64,000 bases of DNA from Nisaea sediminum (GCF_014904705.1 NZ_JACZCQ010000006.1:62001-126000), one strand, 5' to 3'; positions 44,601 through 54,108 are shown, counted from the first letter of the stretch. Made by a program: numbers and translations. The notes: generated from the sequence alone by a model not told the origin.

Positions 44601-44767
44601 ACCGAAACGATCGGCCGGTCCACATTCGGCAGTTCGCGGACCTCGACCGCCAGAATGGCGGCGACGCCGGCGAGCGCGATCAGCAGGTTGAGAACCAGCG
44701 CCAGCCACGGGCGCCGGACGCTGAGAGACGGAAGGTCGTTCTCGGAACCGCCGCTGCCCGGAATCAT
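41627..44767 (-). CDS. RND-family efflux permease (HAE-1/AcrB-like)
   Basis: Inner-membrane proton-driven pump of 1046 residues. It starts at 44767 with ATG overlapping the adaptor stop (ATGA). The N-terminal helix (WLALVLNLLIALAGVAAIL) precedes porter segments, and the proton relay Asp pair is in GLIVDDSIVVLENIQRR (TM4). The second half repeats the fold with MIGLMAKNGILMVEFADQLR (TM10 Lys). It lacks an outer-membrane partner in the window. The closest-looking types are multidrug or solvent pumps of the MexF/MdtB kind; the specific substrate is unknown. Confidence 0.92.
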   Translation of the reverse strand: MIPGSGGSENDLPSLSVRRPWLALVLNLLIALAGVAAILAVEVRELPNVDRPIVSVRGILDGASPETMDSEVTSLVEGAVARVNGVQRIRSSSEENNFRLHAEFSPSADLDVAASDVREAVSRVQRELPENVEQLTVIKADADASPIMQLAVSGHGLTDDDLTRIVENDVIPELISIDGVADVNLYGERSRLLRVVLDPMRLSAFALSIADVIAALKNAPFDIPAGSFASLDQELLVRANATVESAKEVEDIIIRGAVRVGDVAQVFFGPEDPESLVRVNGEETIGLGIVRQAQSNTIEISKAVHKAVATLNKRFDNLEVMVTSDDALFIEGSVSEVLFTLLLAVLIVIVTLWVFLGSPAATLVPCIAIPVALIGSVAAIWAFGFSINILTLLALVLATGLIVDDSIVVLENIQRRRAQGLGGRAAAVLGTRQVFFAVVATTATLISVFVPISFLPSTAGRLFREFGFVLAIAVLISSFVALTLVPALSARLAAAGEDRIGLRTFMGRIGDMLARVYGATLRATLSVPVIVIAVSLAVAAGAWVTFKALDQELLPSEDRGRIYILGTGPDGVGLEYSNKQADLMEAVLQPYVDSGEITSVYTVVGRWDLNRVYISAPLASWEARSRSQQEIMSEIRRKLNQIPGMRMRVYSPNSLNLRSAGGGLEVALVGNDYLRLFEVAQKLARAIEDRLPNLSDVRISYQPTQPQLSVKIDRRRASDLGVDLDDLADVLQVNIDGLEVADLNVRDETIPIRLEAIGGAINDPTDLINLYVRTDRGKLIPISSLVTLKEEGVAAELDRHVQRRAVEIDADLKPGMPLGDAVRAVEALADEILPGDVSLILLGEAEALEETSHEVAITYGIAIIVVFLVLVAQFESVTSAAIVVLTVPFGIAAAIYALLLTGTSVNIYSQIGLVMMIGLMAKNGILMVEFADQLRDRGFSVRQAAERAALVRLRPIAMTMVSTVLGGLPLILSSGPGAEARSAIGWVVFGGLGLAAVFTLYLTPVLYVVLARLSSARADAAGKLEREMSEAKHIPDIAEAEEQPAE

Positions 44768-45885
44768 GACGTGGTCGCGTCTTTCCGCGCCTTCACCGGA
44801 GCCCGGTCCGGACCGCCGTCGGGAAGAATCTCGACCTTCGTGCCCTGACGCATCCGGTGCAGCCCCTGGGTGACCACCTTGTCGCCGTCGGCGAAATTGG
44901 CATCGACCAGAACCGTCGCCCCCTGCCGCTGTACGATCGAGACAGGCTGACGCCGGGCGACCCCGTCGGACACGGCCCAGACGAAGGAACCGTCCCCGCC
45001 CCACTGGATCGCCACTTCGGGAATGCTGGCGCGGGTCTGCCCCTCGACATCCAGCGTCACCCGGAAACTCATGCCGGGACGGAGACTGTCGTCCAAATTG
45101 GGAATGCGGGCACGAACCACGAAAGTCCGCGTCTCTTCGTCGATCCGACTTCCGATATCATAGATCTCGCCGCCCTCGATCGGCGCGGTATCGCCGGTCC
45201 AGAGCGCGAGCTTGACCGGGTCTCCGACATTGATCCTGCCGAGCAACCCCTCGGGAACCTCGAAGCGGACCAGCAGGCTCGAGCGGTCGTCGAGCACGGC
45301 GATTTCCGTATCGGTGTCGACCCGGTCGCCGATCTCGACATCCGTCATGCCGATCCGGCCCGAGAAGGGCGCGAGCAGAACGCGGTCCTGAAGCGCGATC
45401 TGGGCCTGCTCCAGATCGATCTTGGCCGCATCGAGCGCGGTGAGCGCATCGTCCAGCGCGGCCTGGGTCGAGGCGCCGCTGCCGCGCAGCTTGCCGAGAC
45501 GTTCGGCAACCCTCTGTGCCGCCTCGAGCCGGACCCGCGCCAGATCGACCGCCAGCCGCTCGCTCTTCCGTTCAAGCTCAAGCAGAACCTGCCCCTTGGA
45601 AACCTCGGCATCGGTCTTGAGCGCGGTCGCGGTGACGCGTCCGTCGGCAGCCGTGTGCAGGCGCGCAGACTGATAGGCGCGGGCCGTCCCCACCGCCTCG
45701 GTCCGCAGCCGTTCCTTCACGAAATCCACATCCGCCACAACGACCGCGGCGGACTGCTCCCGCCCCTTGCCGCGCGCCTCTCCCGCCTCGTTCTTCAGGC
45801 CGAGATACGGACCGAGATAGGTCCAGCCTCCGACCAGAAGACCGGCAGCCAAGACCACCACAAACAACTGACGCCAGACACTCAT
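44764..45885 (-). CDS. RND efflux periplasmic adaptor
   Basis: Membrane-fusion protein of 373 residues starting MSVWRQLFVVVLAAGLLVGG, an N-terminal signal-anchor without a lipobox. The lipoyl halves are ARLHTAADGRVTATALKTDAEVSKGQVL and VLLAPFSGRIGMTDVEIGDRV, separated by a helical hairpin (about 115-165), then a beta-barrel with RPGMSFRVTLDVEGQ. Overlaps the pump gene by four bases. A longer reading upstream to 46365 runs through the neighbouring intergenic region and abgB-like gene and is not credible. Confidence 0.92.
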   Translation of the reverse strand: MSVWRQLFVVVLAAGLLVGGWTYLGPYLGLKNEAGEARGKGREQSAAVVVADVDFVKERLRTEAVGTARAYQSARLHTAADGRVTATALKTDAEVSKGQVLLELERKSERLAVDLARVRLEAAQRVAERLGKLRGSGASTQAALDDALTALDAAKIDLEQAQIALQDRVLLAPFSGRIGMTDVEIGDRVDTDTEIAVLDDRSSLLVRFEVPEGLLGRINVGDPVKLALWTGDTAPIEGGEIYDIGSRIDEETRTFVVRARIPNLDDSLRPGMSFRVTLDVEGQTRASIPEVAIQWGGDGSFVWAVSDGVARRQPVSIVQRQGATVLVDANFADGDKVVTQGLHRMRQGTKVEILPDGGPDRAPVKARKDATTS

Positions 45886-46016
45886 CGGCACGGCCCCGCA
45901 CAAACTTCCGCAAAGACTGGAAACGTTCGAGAGAGTGTAATCCGTCGCCGTCCAAAGTCTATCGGACGAAAAATTAATCGTGGAAAACCTGCCGGGCCTC
46001 GGACCCCGCCCGGTTT

Positions 46017-47438
46017 CTATTCCGGACGCGGCTGGATCGGCGGCTGGACATCGTCCGGGATCGGACAGCGGTAGGGTGTCTTCGCGGTCTTCGCCGCATG
46101 ATCCGCCTTGGCCGCCGCCATGAGCTCCTCGTCGCGCAGCAGGTCGACGGCGGTGCCCGCCATGACCTTCGCCGCATAGATCATGCCCTTGTGCGCCGCA
46201 GGCGCCATGCCCTGGGCCGTCATCTGCCAGGAATGGCCCGGCGTGCCGATCGCCTGGGTCGCGACCCGCGCCTCGATTGTCGGCACCACCCAGCTGACGT
46301 CGGAGACATCGGTCGAGCCCGGCATCGAGACGCCCTTGACGTCGAGCGGGACGATGAAGTCGCAAAGCGGGGTGTCCTCTCGCGCCTCGACCCCGGCCTT
46401 GCGGTATTCGTTGGCAATGTCCTGTTCGGTGAGGGTCGCCTGGATCTCGGCCGCGTATTTCCGGTCCTCGGCATCGAACGGCACCGGGCCCAGGCGCTGC
46501 ATGTTCTCGTAGAGCGCCTTTTCGAGCGGCGAATTGGCAAGCATGTTGGAGACCGCGCTGACGATCTTCCAGGTCATCTTGGTCTCGGTCATCAGCGCCG
46601 CGCCCTCGGCGACCTTCTTCACGCGCTCGACCAGTTCCTGCATGCCCGCGAGATCGCGCGCCCGCACGGCATGACGCACCTTGGCGAAGCCCTGCACCAC
46701 GTTCGGCGCGACCCCGCCGCCATCGAGCATGGCGTAGTGGATGCGGGCGTCGGAGGGCATGTGCTCACGCATGTAATTGACGCCGATATTCATCAGCTCC
46801 ACCGCGTCGAGGGCGCTGCGGCCGAGATGGGGGGCGCTCGAGGCATGGCTGGAGCGGCCGTGGAAAGAGAAATCGATCCGTGTGTTGGCGAGCGAGTTGG
46901 CGAGCCCGACGCGGGTCACGCCGGCCGGATGCCAGGTCACCGCCGCGTCCACGTCGTCGAAAGCGCCGGCACGGACCATGAAGCCCTTCGCCGCCCCGCC
47001 CTCTTCCGCCGGGCAGCCGTAATAGCGCACGCGGCCGGGGGTGCCGGTCTTCTCCAGCCAGTCCTTGAGACCCGCGGCGGCGAGCAGCGCGGCGGAGCCG
47101 AGCAGGTTGTGACCGCAGCCATGGCCGTGGCCGCCGGCCTCGACCTCTTTCGGTTCGGCGATATTGGCGACCTGGCTGAGGCCGGGAAGCGCGTCGTACT
47201 CGCCGAGCACGGCGATCACCGGCCCGCCCTCGCCGGCCTCGCCCATGACCGCCGTCGGAATGCCGCCGACATTCTCCGTCACGCGGAAGCCGTACTGCTC
47301 CAGCATCTTCCGGTGCTCCTCGGCGGAGCGGTATTCGGTATAGGCGATCTCGGGCATGCCCCAGATCCGGTCCGACAGGCCGATGAAATCCTCGCGATGC
47401 TCGTCGACAAGATCCCAGATCAGTTCGGCATTCGACAT
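46017..47438 (-). CDS. M20-family amidohydrolase (AbgB-like)
   Basis: Metal-dependent amidohydrolase of 473 residues close to the p-aminobenzoyl-glutamate hydrolase subunit B group. The start reads ELIWDLVDEHREDFIGLSDRIW with metal-binding GGHGHGCGHN (about residues 102-111), PAEEGGAAKG and WHPAG, and the late PGSTDVSDVSW. In E. coli AbgA and AbgB work together; no abgA partner is seen here, and many AbgB-like proteins act alone on N-acyl or amide substrates. Divergent from the PEP-mutase-family gene, with about 230 bases between starts. Confidence 0.87.
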   Translation of the reverse strand: MSNAELIWDLVDEHREDFIGLSDRIWGMPEIAYTEYRSAEEHRKMLEQYGFRVTENVGGIPTAVMGEAGEGGPVIAVLGEYDALPGLSQVANIAEPKEVEAGGHGHGCGHNLLGSAALLAAAGLKDWLEKTGTPGRVRYYGCPAEEGGAAKGFMVRAGAFDDVDAAVTWHPAGVTRVGLANSLANTRIDFSFHGRSSHASSAPHLGRSALDAVELMNIGVNYMREHMPSDARIHYAMLDGGGVAPNVVQGFAKVRHAVRARDLAGMQELVERVKKVAEGAALMTETKMTWKIVSAVSNMLANSPLEKALYENMQRLGPVPFDAEDRKYAAEIQATLTEQDIANEYRKAGVEAREDTPLCDFIVPLDVKGVSMPGSTDVSDVSWVVPTIEARVATQAIGTPGHSWQMTAQGMAPAAHKGMIYAAKVMAGTAVDLLRDEELMAAAKADHAAKTAKTPYRCPIPDDVQPPIQPRPE

Positions 47439-47670
47439 GGCGTTCTCTCTCCTGGACGCATTTTTTGACCGGCGCGGAACAGGCGGGAAAACGGAGCCGC
47501 GCGGAGTGAATAGGAAGGGTGGAAACGATGCGCCCGGTGAAATTGGCGGTCAAGCGCAACAGGCCCGTCCGGGCCGGGAAGAGCGTCTTTCCGGGCACGC
47601 GCCAATCCGATATGTTCTTATTTTGTTCTATACGCTAGACTGCATTTCCTGAGAGCTGGAGGCCGCAGAA

Positions 47671-48501
47671 ATGCAAACACGTGAAGAGAAATTCGACCGC
47701 TTCAAGGCGCTGCATGAACGGGATGGCGCGTTCGTCATGCCGAACCCGTGGGACGCGGGATCCGCGCGCCTGCTCGCCCATTGCGGCTTCGAGGCGCTGG
47801 CGACGACCAGCGCGGGTTATGCCTTCTCGGTCGGCAAGCGCGATTCCTTCGCCGGCCTCACGCGCGAGGAGCTGCTGGAGAACGCGCGAATGATCGTCGA
47901 TGCGACCGGGCTCCCGGTCTCGGCGGATCTCGAGGACGGTTTCGGGTCTGCTCCGGAAACCTGCGCCGAAACCATCCGGCTGGCCTGCGAGGCCGGTCTT
48001 GTTGGCGGCTCCATCGAGGACGCGACCGGAGACAGCGAGGCACCGATTTTCGAGACCGCGGAGGCCGCCGATCGTGTGCGTGCGGCGGCCGAAGCCGCGG
48101 CAGGGCGGTCATTCCTTCTCACGGCCAGAGCCGAGAATTTCCTTTGGGGACGGCCTGATCTCGCAGACACGATCAAGCGCCTTCAGGCATTTTCCGAGGC
48201 CGGGGCGGACGTGCTCTACGCGCCCGGCCTGCCGGGTCTGGAAGCCATCCGGACGGTCTGCCGCGAGGTCGACAAGCCGGTGAATGTGGTCATGGGGCTG
48301 CAGGGCGCGACCTACACGGTCTCGGAGCTTTCGGACGCAGGTGTCCGGCGCATCAGCGTCGGCGGCTCTTTCGCCCGAGCGGCACTCGGCGCATTGCGGC
48401 GGGCTGCGGAAGAGGTGCTGCGGAACGGGACCTTCACATACGCCGCCGATGCAATTCCGGACCGGGAAATCAGTCAGCTCATGTCAGCGGAAAAGCGCTG
48501 A
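47671..48501 (+). CDS. Isocitrate lyase/PEP mutase family protein
   Basis: TIM-barrel enzyme of 276 residues. The family motif VSADLEDGFG (residues about 87-96) carries the metal-binding Asp/Glu, with FVMPNPWDAGSARLL near the start and LTARAENFLWG for substrate phosphate or carboxylate. Proteins of this compact group resemble oxaloacetate decarboxylase/2-methylisocitrate lyase-like enzymes; the KKCGH catalytic loop of true isocitrate lyases is absent, so the specific reaction is open. The ATG has GGAGG about 10 bases upstream. Confidence 0.87.
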   Translation: MQTREEKFDRFKALHERDGAFVMPNPWDAGSARLLAHCGFEALATTSAGYAFSVGKRDSFAGLTREELLENARMIVDATGLPVSADLEDGFGSAPETCAETIRLACEAGLVGGSIEDATGDSEAPIFETAEAADRVRAAAEAAAGRSFLLTARAENFLWGRPDLADTIKRLQAFSEAGADVLYAPGLPGLEAIRTVCREVDKPVNVVMGLQGATYTVSELSDAGVRRISVGGSFARAALGALRRAAEEVLRNGTFTYAADAIPDREISQLMSAEKR

Positions 48502-48525
48502 CGCTACCCTCAACAACGCGGCCCG

Positions 48526-49341
48526 TCAGATCTGCGGCATAGTCTCGGAGAGCAGGCCGCCCAGCCTCACCGGCTCCGCCGCCGTCGCGAGGCCGGTCGC
48601 GTCGTCGCTGACGATCAGGACGCCGGAGACGGACGCCGGACCTTCGGCGGGCTCCAGACGCGGCCGGGCGGTCTTCGAGAGAAAGCGCTCCACCGGGGCT
48701 TCCTTCTTCATGCCGATCACGCCGTCATAGGCGCCGCACATGCCGGCATCGGTCATGTAGGCGGTGCCGCCGGGCAGCACCATGTGATCCGCGGTCGGAA
48801 CATGGGTGTGGGTGCCGACGACCGCGCTCGCCCGTCCGTCGAGAAAATGCCCGAGTGCCAGTTTCTCCGACGTCGCCTCGCCATGCATGTCGATGAAGAT
48901 GAAATCCGCGCCGTAGCCGAGCGGGCATTCCTCGACGATCTTCTCCGCGGCGAGGAAGGGGCACTCGGCGCTGTCCATGAAGAGGCGCAGGGCGATGTTG
49001 GCCACGAGCACGTGGCGACCGTCCTGCGTCGGATAGAGACCGCTGCCCTTGCCGTTGGTCTCCGGCGGGTAGTTCGCAGGGCGCAGCAGGCGCGGCTCGG
49101 CGTCGAAATAGGTGAGGATCTCGCGCTTGTCGAAGGCATGATTGCCTGTGGTGACGACATCAGCGCCGGCATCGAACAAAGCCTCGGCGATTTCCGGCGT
49201 GATGCCGAAGCCGCCGGCGGAATTCTCGCCGTTGACGATGACGAAATCGACGGCAAGCCGTTCGCGCAGTTCCGGAAGCCGGTCCTGCACCGCCTCGCGT
49301 CCGACACGGCCGACGACGTCTCCAAGAAAAAGTACGCGCAC
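48526..49341 (-). CDS. ymdB: Metallophosphoesterase, YmdB/TIGR00282 family
   Basis: A 271-residue binuclear metal phosphodiesterase with GDVVGRVGR, VNGENSAGG, TTGNHAFD, IDMHGEATSEK and GTHTHVPTADH, each supplying metal ligands. In Bacillus YmdB cleaves 2',3'-cyclic nucleotides and affects biofilm and sporulation decisions; the alphaproteobacterial role is unknown. The start is GTG at 49341, only 3 bases after the upstream 5-FCL stop, so the two are one transcript. Confidence 0.92.
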   Translation of the reverse strand: MRVLFLGDVVGRVGREAVQDRLPELRERLAVDFVIVNGENSAGGFGITPEIAEALFDAGADVVTTGNHAFDKREILTYFDAEPRLLRPANYPPETNGKGSGLYPTQDGRHVLVANIALRLFMDSAECPFLAAEKIVEECPLGYGADFIFIDMHGEATSEKLALGHFLDGRASAVVGTHTHVPTADHMVLPGGTAYMTDAGMCGAYDGVIGMKKEAPVERFLSKTARPRLEPAEGPASVSGVLIVSDDATGLATAAEPVRLGGLLSETMPQI

Positions 49342-49344
49342 GGT

Positions 49345-49920
49345 TCAGCCCTTTCCGAAATGAGTGGCGCCGGCCTCGGTCAGCAGGGCGTCAAGCCGCT
49401 GGTCGGTTGCTTCGCGCGGGACCGCGGCGACGCGCTGCGCTTCATAGGCAAGGCCGATCGCGCGGACGGCACCCGCCGCGCGGAGTTTCTCCAGTGTCCG
49501 GTCGTAGAATCCGCCACCATAGCCGAGACGGTAGCCCGCATCGTCGAAAGCCAGCATCGGGACGAGCAGGGTGCCCGGCTCGAGTTCGGGGGCGCCGACA
49601 TCGGGCACCAGACCGCCCAAGCCGTGTTTGACCAGAGACGCCCCCGGCCCCCAAAGCCTGAAAGCAAGCGGTGCCGCATTCTGCACCGCGACCGGCAGCA
49701 CGATCCGGTGTCCCCGCGCATGCAGAGCGAGCATCAGAGGCCGCGGATCGATCTCGGAGCGGAACGGCCAGTAGGCGGCGACGACGGACGCCGGAGAAAG
49801 CTCGAAATTTTCGAGGAAACTGTCACGAACGAGATTGCCGGCGCGCTCCGAAAGCTCGGCATGCGCCCGCTGCCGGCGCTCCTCGATCATCTTTCGCAGG
49901 GCGACCTTCTCGGCGGCCAT
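49345..49920 (-). CDS. 5-formyltetrahydrofolate cyclo-ligase
   Basis: ATP-dependent conversion of 5-formyl-THF to 5,10-methenyl-THF; 191 residues from the ATG at 49920. Visible motifs: the N-terminal basic helix KVALRKMIEERR, YWPFRSEIDPRPL, LLVPMLAFDDAGYRLGYGGGFYDRTL (ATP/Mg loop; residues about 127-152). A longer frame to 50058 reads through the 6S RNA and is rejected. The order zapA - 6S RNA - 5-FCL is widespread in proteobacteria and supports both this gene and the RNA. Confidence 0.94.
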   Translation of the reverse strand: MAAEKVALRKMIEERRQRAHAELSERAGNLVRDSFLENFELSPASVVAAYWPFRSEIDPRPLMLALHARGHRIVLPVAVQNAAPLAFRLWGPGASLVKHGLGGLVPDVGAPELEPGTLLVPMLAFDDAGYRLGYGGGFYDRTLEKLRAAGAVRAIGLAYEAQRVAAVPREATDQRLDALLTEAGATHFGKG

Positions 49921-49980
49921 GCGGTCAGTCGATGTCCTGGAGTTCGAGGCGGGATCCGGCAAGGGCCGTCTTTCGTCTGG

Positions 49981-50012
49981 AAAAAAATCTGAACGGCGCC
50001 GCCACGACCGTT
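49981..50012 (-). terminator. Hairpin plus T-run at the 3' side of the 6S RNA
   Basis: On the minus strand AACGG and CCGTT bracket a GC-rich loop, followed after CAGA by seven T (49987-49981). This could end or process the 6S RNA before the 5-FCL coding region. The stem is only five pairs, so it is a modest call. Confidence 0.45.
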
Positions 50013-50130
50013 GGCCGTAATAATCCTCTGTGGCCTGCAAAGCAGGTGGGCGCCGCATACCGGAACCACGGTCCCGGCAGAGACAGCTCCCGAAGGATCG
50101 TTTATAGCCCCAGGGATTGTGAGGCCTGAC
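49985..50130 (-). ncRNA. ssrS: Probable 6S RNA
   Basis: Non-coding stretch of about 240 bases between zapA and 5-FCL, the standard home of 6S RNA, which binds the housekeeping RNA polymerase and mimics an open promoter. The minus strand shows purine/pyrimidine blocks that resemble alphaproteobacterial 6S sequences as I remember them: TCCCTGGGGC, GGGAGCTGTCTCTGC and GGCGCCCACCTGC followed by TTTGCAGG. Exact ends are not visible and are approximate. Support is from position and resemblance, not from a covariance search. Confidence 0.65.
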
Positions 50131-50160
50131 GCATCGCGCAGCTACCGTCCGGGGACATAT

Positions 50161-50493
50161 CTAGGCGCGTTCAAGCTGGTCTGCAATGCTCTCGATTCGT
50201 CCGGCCATCGCATTCAGCGCGGCGGCGATCTTCTCCTCGCTCTCGCCGACCGGGCTCGTCCCGTTCTCCGCCGCCATCTCCGCCTCGATCTCGCGCAGAT
50301 CGACAAGCTCGTCCGCGATCAGCAGCGAGGCCATAACGAGGAGACGCGTGTCGCCGATCTGGCCGATCTGCTCGACCAGGTCTTTCACGTGCGAATCAAC
50401 CATCGCCGCAAGGCTGGCGATCCGGCTCTCCTGCCCGTCCTCGCAGGCGATGCGGTAGTTCTTGCCGTTGATGGTAATCTCGACCTGGGCCAC
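50161..50493 (-). CDS. zapA: Cell division protein ZapA
   Basis: A 110-residue FtsZ-associated protein. The N-terminal domain [24 protein letters not shown] is the ZapA signature and the rest is a coiled coil ([25 protein letters not shown]). It binds and bundles FtsZ at the division ring. The start codon is GTG at 50493. Its stop lies just before the 6S RNA region, and the coiled-coil DUF4164-type gene precedes it by 4 bases. Confidence 0.93.
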   Translation of the reverse strand: MAQVEITINGKNYRIACEDGQESRIASLAAMVDSHVKDLVEQIGQIGDTRLLVMASLLIADELVDLREIEAEMAAENGTSPVGESEEKIAAALNAMAGRIESIADQLERA

Positions 50494-50497
50494 CGCC

Positions 50498-50719
50498 TTA
50501 TCCTTCCAGCACGAATTTCAGGCGGCCGATGGTCTTGTCCAGCTTCTCGCTGACCTCATCGGTGACCTTGGAGAGTTCGGCATATTCCTTCTTGGCCGCG
50601 TCGAGTTCCGCCTGCAATTCGGCAGAGCGCGAGCTGAGTTCGAGGGCCTTGTGCGCGGCACCGTCGAGCCGTTCGATTGCGGCTTCGAGGCGTGCGGCGG
50701 CGGAATCGAGTCGGGACAT
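50498..50719 (-). CDS. Small coiled-coil protein (DUF4164-like)
   Basis: A 73-residue, almost entirely helical protein with heptad-like spacing ([19 protein letters not shown], then [16 protein letters not shown]). Similar short coiled-coil proteins precede zapA in many alphaproteobacteria and are often assigned to DUF4164. Probably a cytosolic partner in cell division, by association only. Divergent from tkt with about 270 bases between starts. Confidence 0.8.
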   Translation of the reverse strand: MSRLDSAAARLEAAIERLDGAAHKALELSSRSAELQAELDAAKKEYAELSKVTDEVSEKLDKTIGRLKFVLEG

Positions 50720-50989
50720 CCGGTCCTGTCCTTAACAACGCTTGATTTTCGGGCATCCCGCGCCCGGCGGCGGAAGCATACAAACTGCAATATCAAGGCG
50801 TCAACGCGCGGCCTTGGGGGACCACGTCATCCCCCCCGAACTCCGGAGTTGACTGTACGGGGGCAGGACGGCATTTTCACCCCGCCTTTTCCGGGGCAGA
50901 GACCACCTTGTGCGCCCGCCCCGTTCATCAGATGCGGCCTCCCGTCCGGACCGTCCGGGGAAGGGCGCCGCCGAACACGATTGATGCCC

Positions 50990-53008
50990 ATGAACACGAC
51001 ATCTCCTGTTGCAAGCGACGGTTCGGGAAGCGCCGTTTCGCACGACATGCTCGCGAACGCGATCCGCGCGCTCTCGATGGACGCGGTGGAGAAGGCCAAG
51101 TCCGGCCATCCCGGCATGCCGATGGGCATGGCCGATGTCGCCACCGTGCTGTTCTCGGAATTCCTGAACTACGATCCGAAGGCACCGGACTGGGCGGACC
51201 GCGACCGCTTCATCCTCTCCGCCGGCCACGGCTCGATGCTGATCTACTCGCTGCTGCATCTGACCGGCTACGACGATGTCACGCTGGACGAGATCAAGAA
51301 TTTCCGCCAGCTCGGCTCGAAGACCCCGGGCCACCCGGAATACGGCCACACCGCCGGGATCGAGACCACCACCGGCCCGCTCGGACAGGGCTTCGCCAAT
51401 GGCGTCGGCATGGCGCTCGCCGAGCGCATGACCAATGCCCGCTTCGGCGACGATCTGGTCGATCACTACACCTACGTGATCGCCGGCGACGGCTGCCTGA
51501 TGGAAGGCATCAGCCACGAGGCCGCCTCCATGGCGGGCCATCTGAAGCTCGGCAAGCTGATCGTGCTGTTCGACGATAACGGCATCTCGATCGACGGTTC
51601 GACCGATCTTTCGGTCTCCGACGACCAGCTGATGCGTTTCGAGGCCTATGGCTGGGACACCAGCCGGGTCGACGGCCACGATGCCGAGGCGATTTCCGCC
51701 GCCATCGAGGCCGCTCGGTCCGACGATCGCCCGTCCCTGATCGCCTGCCGCACCAAGATCGGTTTCGGCGCGCCGACGAAGGAAGGCAAATCCTCCTCCC
51801 ACGGCGCCCCGCTCGGCGCGGACGAGATTGCCGGCGCCCGCGAGAATCTCGGCTGGAGCGCAGGCCCGTTCGAGATCCCGGCCGAAGTTCTGGACGCCTG
51901 GCGTGCCATCGGCGCCGACCGTGCCGGCGCGCATGTCGCCTGGACCGCGCGCTATGACGGCGCCGACGCGGCGACCCGCAAGGCCTTCGACGCGGCGATG
52001 TCCGGCAAGCTTCCGGCCGGCGCCGAAAAGGCGATCAAGGAGCTGATCGCCAAGCACGGCGCGGAGAAGCCGAAGCTCGCCACCCGCGTGGCCTCGCAGA
52101 AGGCGCTCGAGGCATTGCAGCCGGAGATCCCGGAACTGGTCGGCGGCTCGGCCGACCTCACCGGCTCGAACAACACCAAGGTCGGCGGCCAGGACGCGGT
52201 CCGGGCCGGCGACTACAGCGGCCACTACATCTATTACGGCGTGCGCGAGCATGCGATGGCCGCCGCGATGAACGGCATGGCGCTGCATGGCGGTCTGATC
52301 CCCTACGGCGGCACCTTCCTCGTCTTCACCGACTATTGCCGCCCGTCGATCCGCCTCTCGGCCCTGATGGGGCTCCGCGTCATCTACGTCATGACGCACG
52401 ATTCCATCGGTCTCGGCGAGGACGGCCCGACGCACCAGCCGGTCGAGCATGTCGCCGCCCTGCGCGCGATCCCGAACCTCAATGTGTTCCGCCCGGCGGA
52501 TGCCATCGAGACCGCGGAATGCTGGCTCGCGGCACTTCAGGACGAGCATCGCCCGTCAATTCTCGCACTGACCCGCCAGGGTCTGCCGACGGTGCGGGAC
52601 GGCGACAGTTCCGAGAACCTTTCCGCCAAGGGCGGCTATGTGCTTGCCGACGCCTCCGGCGAGCGCAAGGTGACGATCCTCGCCACCGGCTCCGAGGTCG
52701 AGATCGCGCTCGCCGCGAAGGCCGCGCTCGACGCCGACGGCATCGCCACCGCGGTCGTCTCCATGCCGTCCATCGAGCGCTTCACCGCTCAGGATGCAGC
52801 CTACCGCAAGCAGGTGCTCGGCTCGGGCAGCGTCATGGTCGCTGTCGAGGCCGGGATCCGGCAGAGCTGGGACGGGCTGATCGGGCTCGACGGCATCTTC
52901 GTCGGCATGAACTCATTCGGCGCGTCCGCGCCTTACGACGACCTCTACAAGCATTTCGGCATCACCAGCGATGCCATTGTGGCCGAGGTCAAGAAGCGTC
53001 TGGGATAA
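50990..53008 (+). CDS. tkt: Transketolase
   Basis: Thiamine-diphosphate enzyme of the pentose phosphate/Calvin pathways, 672 residues. The TPP motif is [25 protein letters not shown] (about residues 166-190) ending in [10 protein letters not shown]. The substrate His are in SGHPGMPMG and GHGSML; the central [10 protein letters not shown] and [17 protein letters not shown] supply the TPP-activating Glu and His. Two nearby ATGs (50984, 50990) are possible. It heads a carbon-metabolism group but is followed by a strong terminator before gap. Confidence 0.96.
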   Translation: MNTTSPVASDGSGSAVSHDMLANAIRALSMDAVEKAKSGHPGMPMGMADVATVLFSEFLNYDPKAPDWADRDRFILSAGHGSMLIYSLLHLTGYDDVTLDEIKNFRQLGSKTPGHPEYGHTAGIETTTGPLGQGFANGVGMALAERMTNARFGDDLVDHYTYVIAGDGCLMEGISHEAASMAGHLKLGKLIVLFDDNGISIDGSTDLSVSDDQLMRFEAYGWDTSRVDGHDAEAISAAIEAARSDDRPSLIACRTKIGFGAPTKEGKSSSHGAPLGADEIAGARENLGWSAGPFEIPAEVLDAWRAIGADRAGAHVAWTARYDGADAATRKAFDAAMSGKLPAGAEKAIKELIAKHGAEKPKLATRVASQKALEALQPEIPELVGGSADLTGSNNTKVGGQDAVRAGDYSGHYIYYGVREHAMAAAMNGMALHGGLIPYGGTFLVFTDYCRPSIRLSALMGLRVIYVMTHDSIGLGEDGPTHQPVEHVAALRAIPNLNVFRPADAIETAECWLAALQDEHRPSILALTRQGLPTVRDGDSSENLSAKGGYVLADASGERKVTILATGSEVEIALAAKAALDADGIATAVVSMPSIERFTAQDAAYRKQVLGSGSVMVAVEAGIRQSWDGLIGLDGIFVGMNSFGASAPYDDLYKHFGITSDAIVAEVKKRLG

Positions 53009-53017
53009 TCCCACCAT

Positions 53018-53045
53018 CGCCGCCCCCCGCCGGGGCGGCGTTTTT
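53018..53045 (+). terminator. Strong intrinsic terminator between tkt and gap
   Basis: CGCCGCCCC (53018-53026) and GGGGCGGCG (53032-53040) form a perfect 9-bp stem around CCGCC, followed by five T. It begins 10 bases after the tkt stop. Confidence 0.9.
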
Positions 53046-53075
53046 GTACGAGCGTGAAAGTCAGGAGGAAATCTG

Positions 53076-54083
53076 ATGAGCGTTAATGTTGCCATCAACG
53101 GGTTCGGGCGGATCGGCCGTCTGGTTCTGAGGGCACTCGCCGAGAGCGGCCGCGACGATATCAAGGTCGTCGCCATCAACGATCTTGGACCGGTCGCGAC
53201 GAACGCACATCTGCTGAAATGGGACAGCAATCACGGCCGCTTCCCGTTCGACGTCAAGGTCGACGGTGACACAATCGATTACGGCAAGGGCCCGATCAAG
53301 GTGACCGCCGAACGCGATCCGGCGAACCTGCCGCACAAGGCGCTGGGCGTCGACATCGTGCTCGAATGCACCGGCATCTTCACCAAGAAGGAAGACGCGG
53401 CGAAGCACATCACGGCCGGCGCCAAGCGCGTCATCATCTCCGCTCCGGGCACCGGCGTGGACCTCACCGTCGTCTACGGCGTGAACCACGACCAGATCAC
53501 CGCAGAGCATACCGTGATCTCGAACGCCTCCTGCACCACGAACTGCCTCGCCCCGGTCGCCTACGTGCTGAACGAGGCCATCGGCATCGAGCGCGGCTAC
53601 ATGACCACGATCCATGCCTATACCGGCGACCAGCCGACGCTGGACACCATGCATAAGGATCTCTACCGGGCCCGCGCCGCGGCCTCCTCGATGATCCCGA
53701 CCACCACCGGCGCGGCCAAGGCCGTCGGCCTCGTGCTGCCGGAACTGGCCGGCAAGCTGGACGGCACCTCGGTGCGCGTCCCGATGGCCAATGTCAGCCT
53801 GATCGACCTGAAGTTCGTGCCGAAGCGCGAGACCACCGTCGAGGAAGTCAACGCCGCCATCGTCAAGGCCGCCAACGGAAAGCTGAAGGGCATCCTCGGC
53901 GTCAATGACGAGCCGCTGGTCTCGATCGACTTCAACCACAACCAGAACAGCTCCACCTTCGATTTGCTCCAGACCCAGGTGGTCGAGGGCAAGCTGGTCC
54001 GCGTGATGAGCTGGTACGACAACGAATGGGGCTTCTCCAACCGCATGCTGGACACCACCGCAGCGGTCGCGGCGACGCTTTGA
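53076..54083 (+). CDS. gap: Glyceraldehyde-3-phosphate dehydrogenase
   Basis: A 335-residue NAD(P)-dependent enzyme. The Rossmann start is [16 protein letters not shown], the catalytic Cys is in [12 protein letters not shown] (about residue 155) with His in [11 protein letters not shown], and the S-loop and phosphate site lie in [24 protein letters not shown] is 6-7 bases before the ATG. It forms a short gap-aldolase transcript (25-base gap). No phosphoglycerate kinase gene lies between or after them, unlike the frequent gap-pgk order. Confidence 0.97.
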   Translation: MSVNVAINGFGRIGRLVLRALAESGRDDIKVVAINDLGPVATNAHLLKWDSNHGRFPFDVKVDGDTIDYGKGPIKVTAERDPANLPHKALGVDIVLECTGIFTKKEDAAKHITAGAKRVIISAPGTGVDLTVVYGVNHDQITAEHTVISNASCTTNCLAPVAYVLNEAIGIERGYMTTIHAYTGDQPTLDTMHKDLYRARAAASSMIPTTTGAAKAVGLVLPELAGKLDGTSVRVPMANVSLIDLKFVPKRETTVEEVNAAIVKAANGKLKGILGVNDEPLVSIDFNHNQNSSTFDLLQTQVVEGKLVRVMSWYDNEWGFSNRMLDTTAAVAATL

Positions 54084-54108
54084 GAATCAGAAGGGAAGGA
54101 CAACGGCG

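Noticed and set aside
48502-48525. Terminator between the PEP-mutase-family gene and ymdB
   Set aside because: The 24-base convergent gap has no stable hairpin or T-run.
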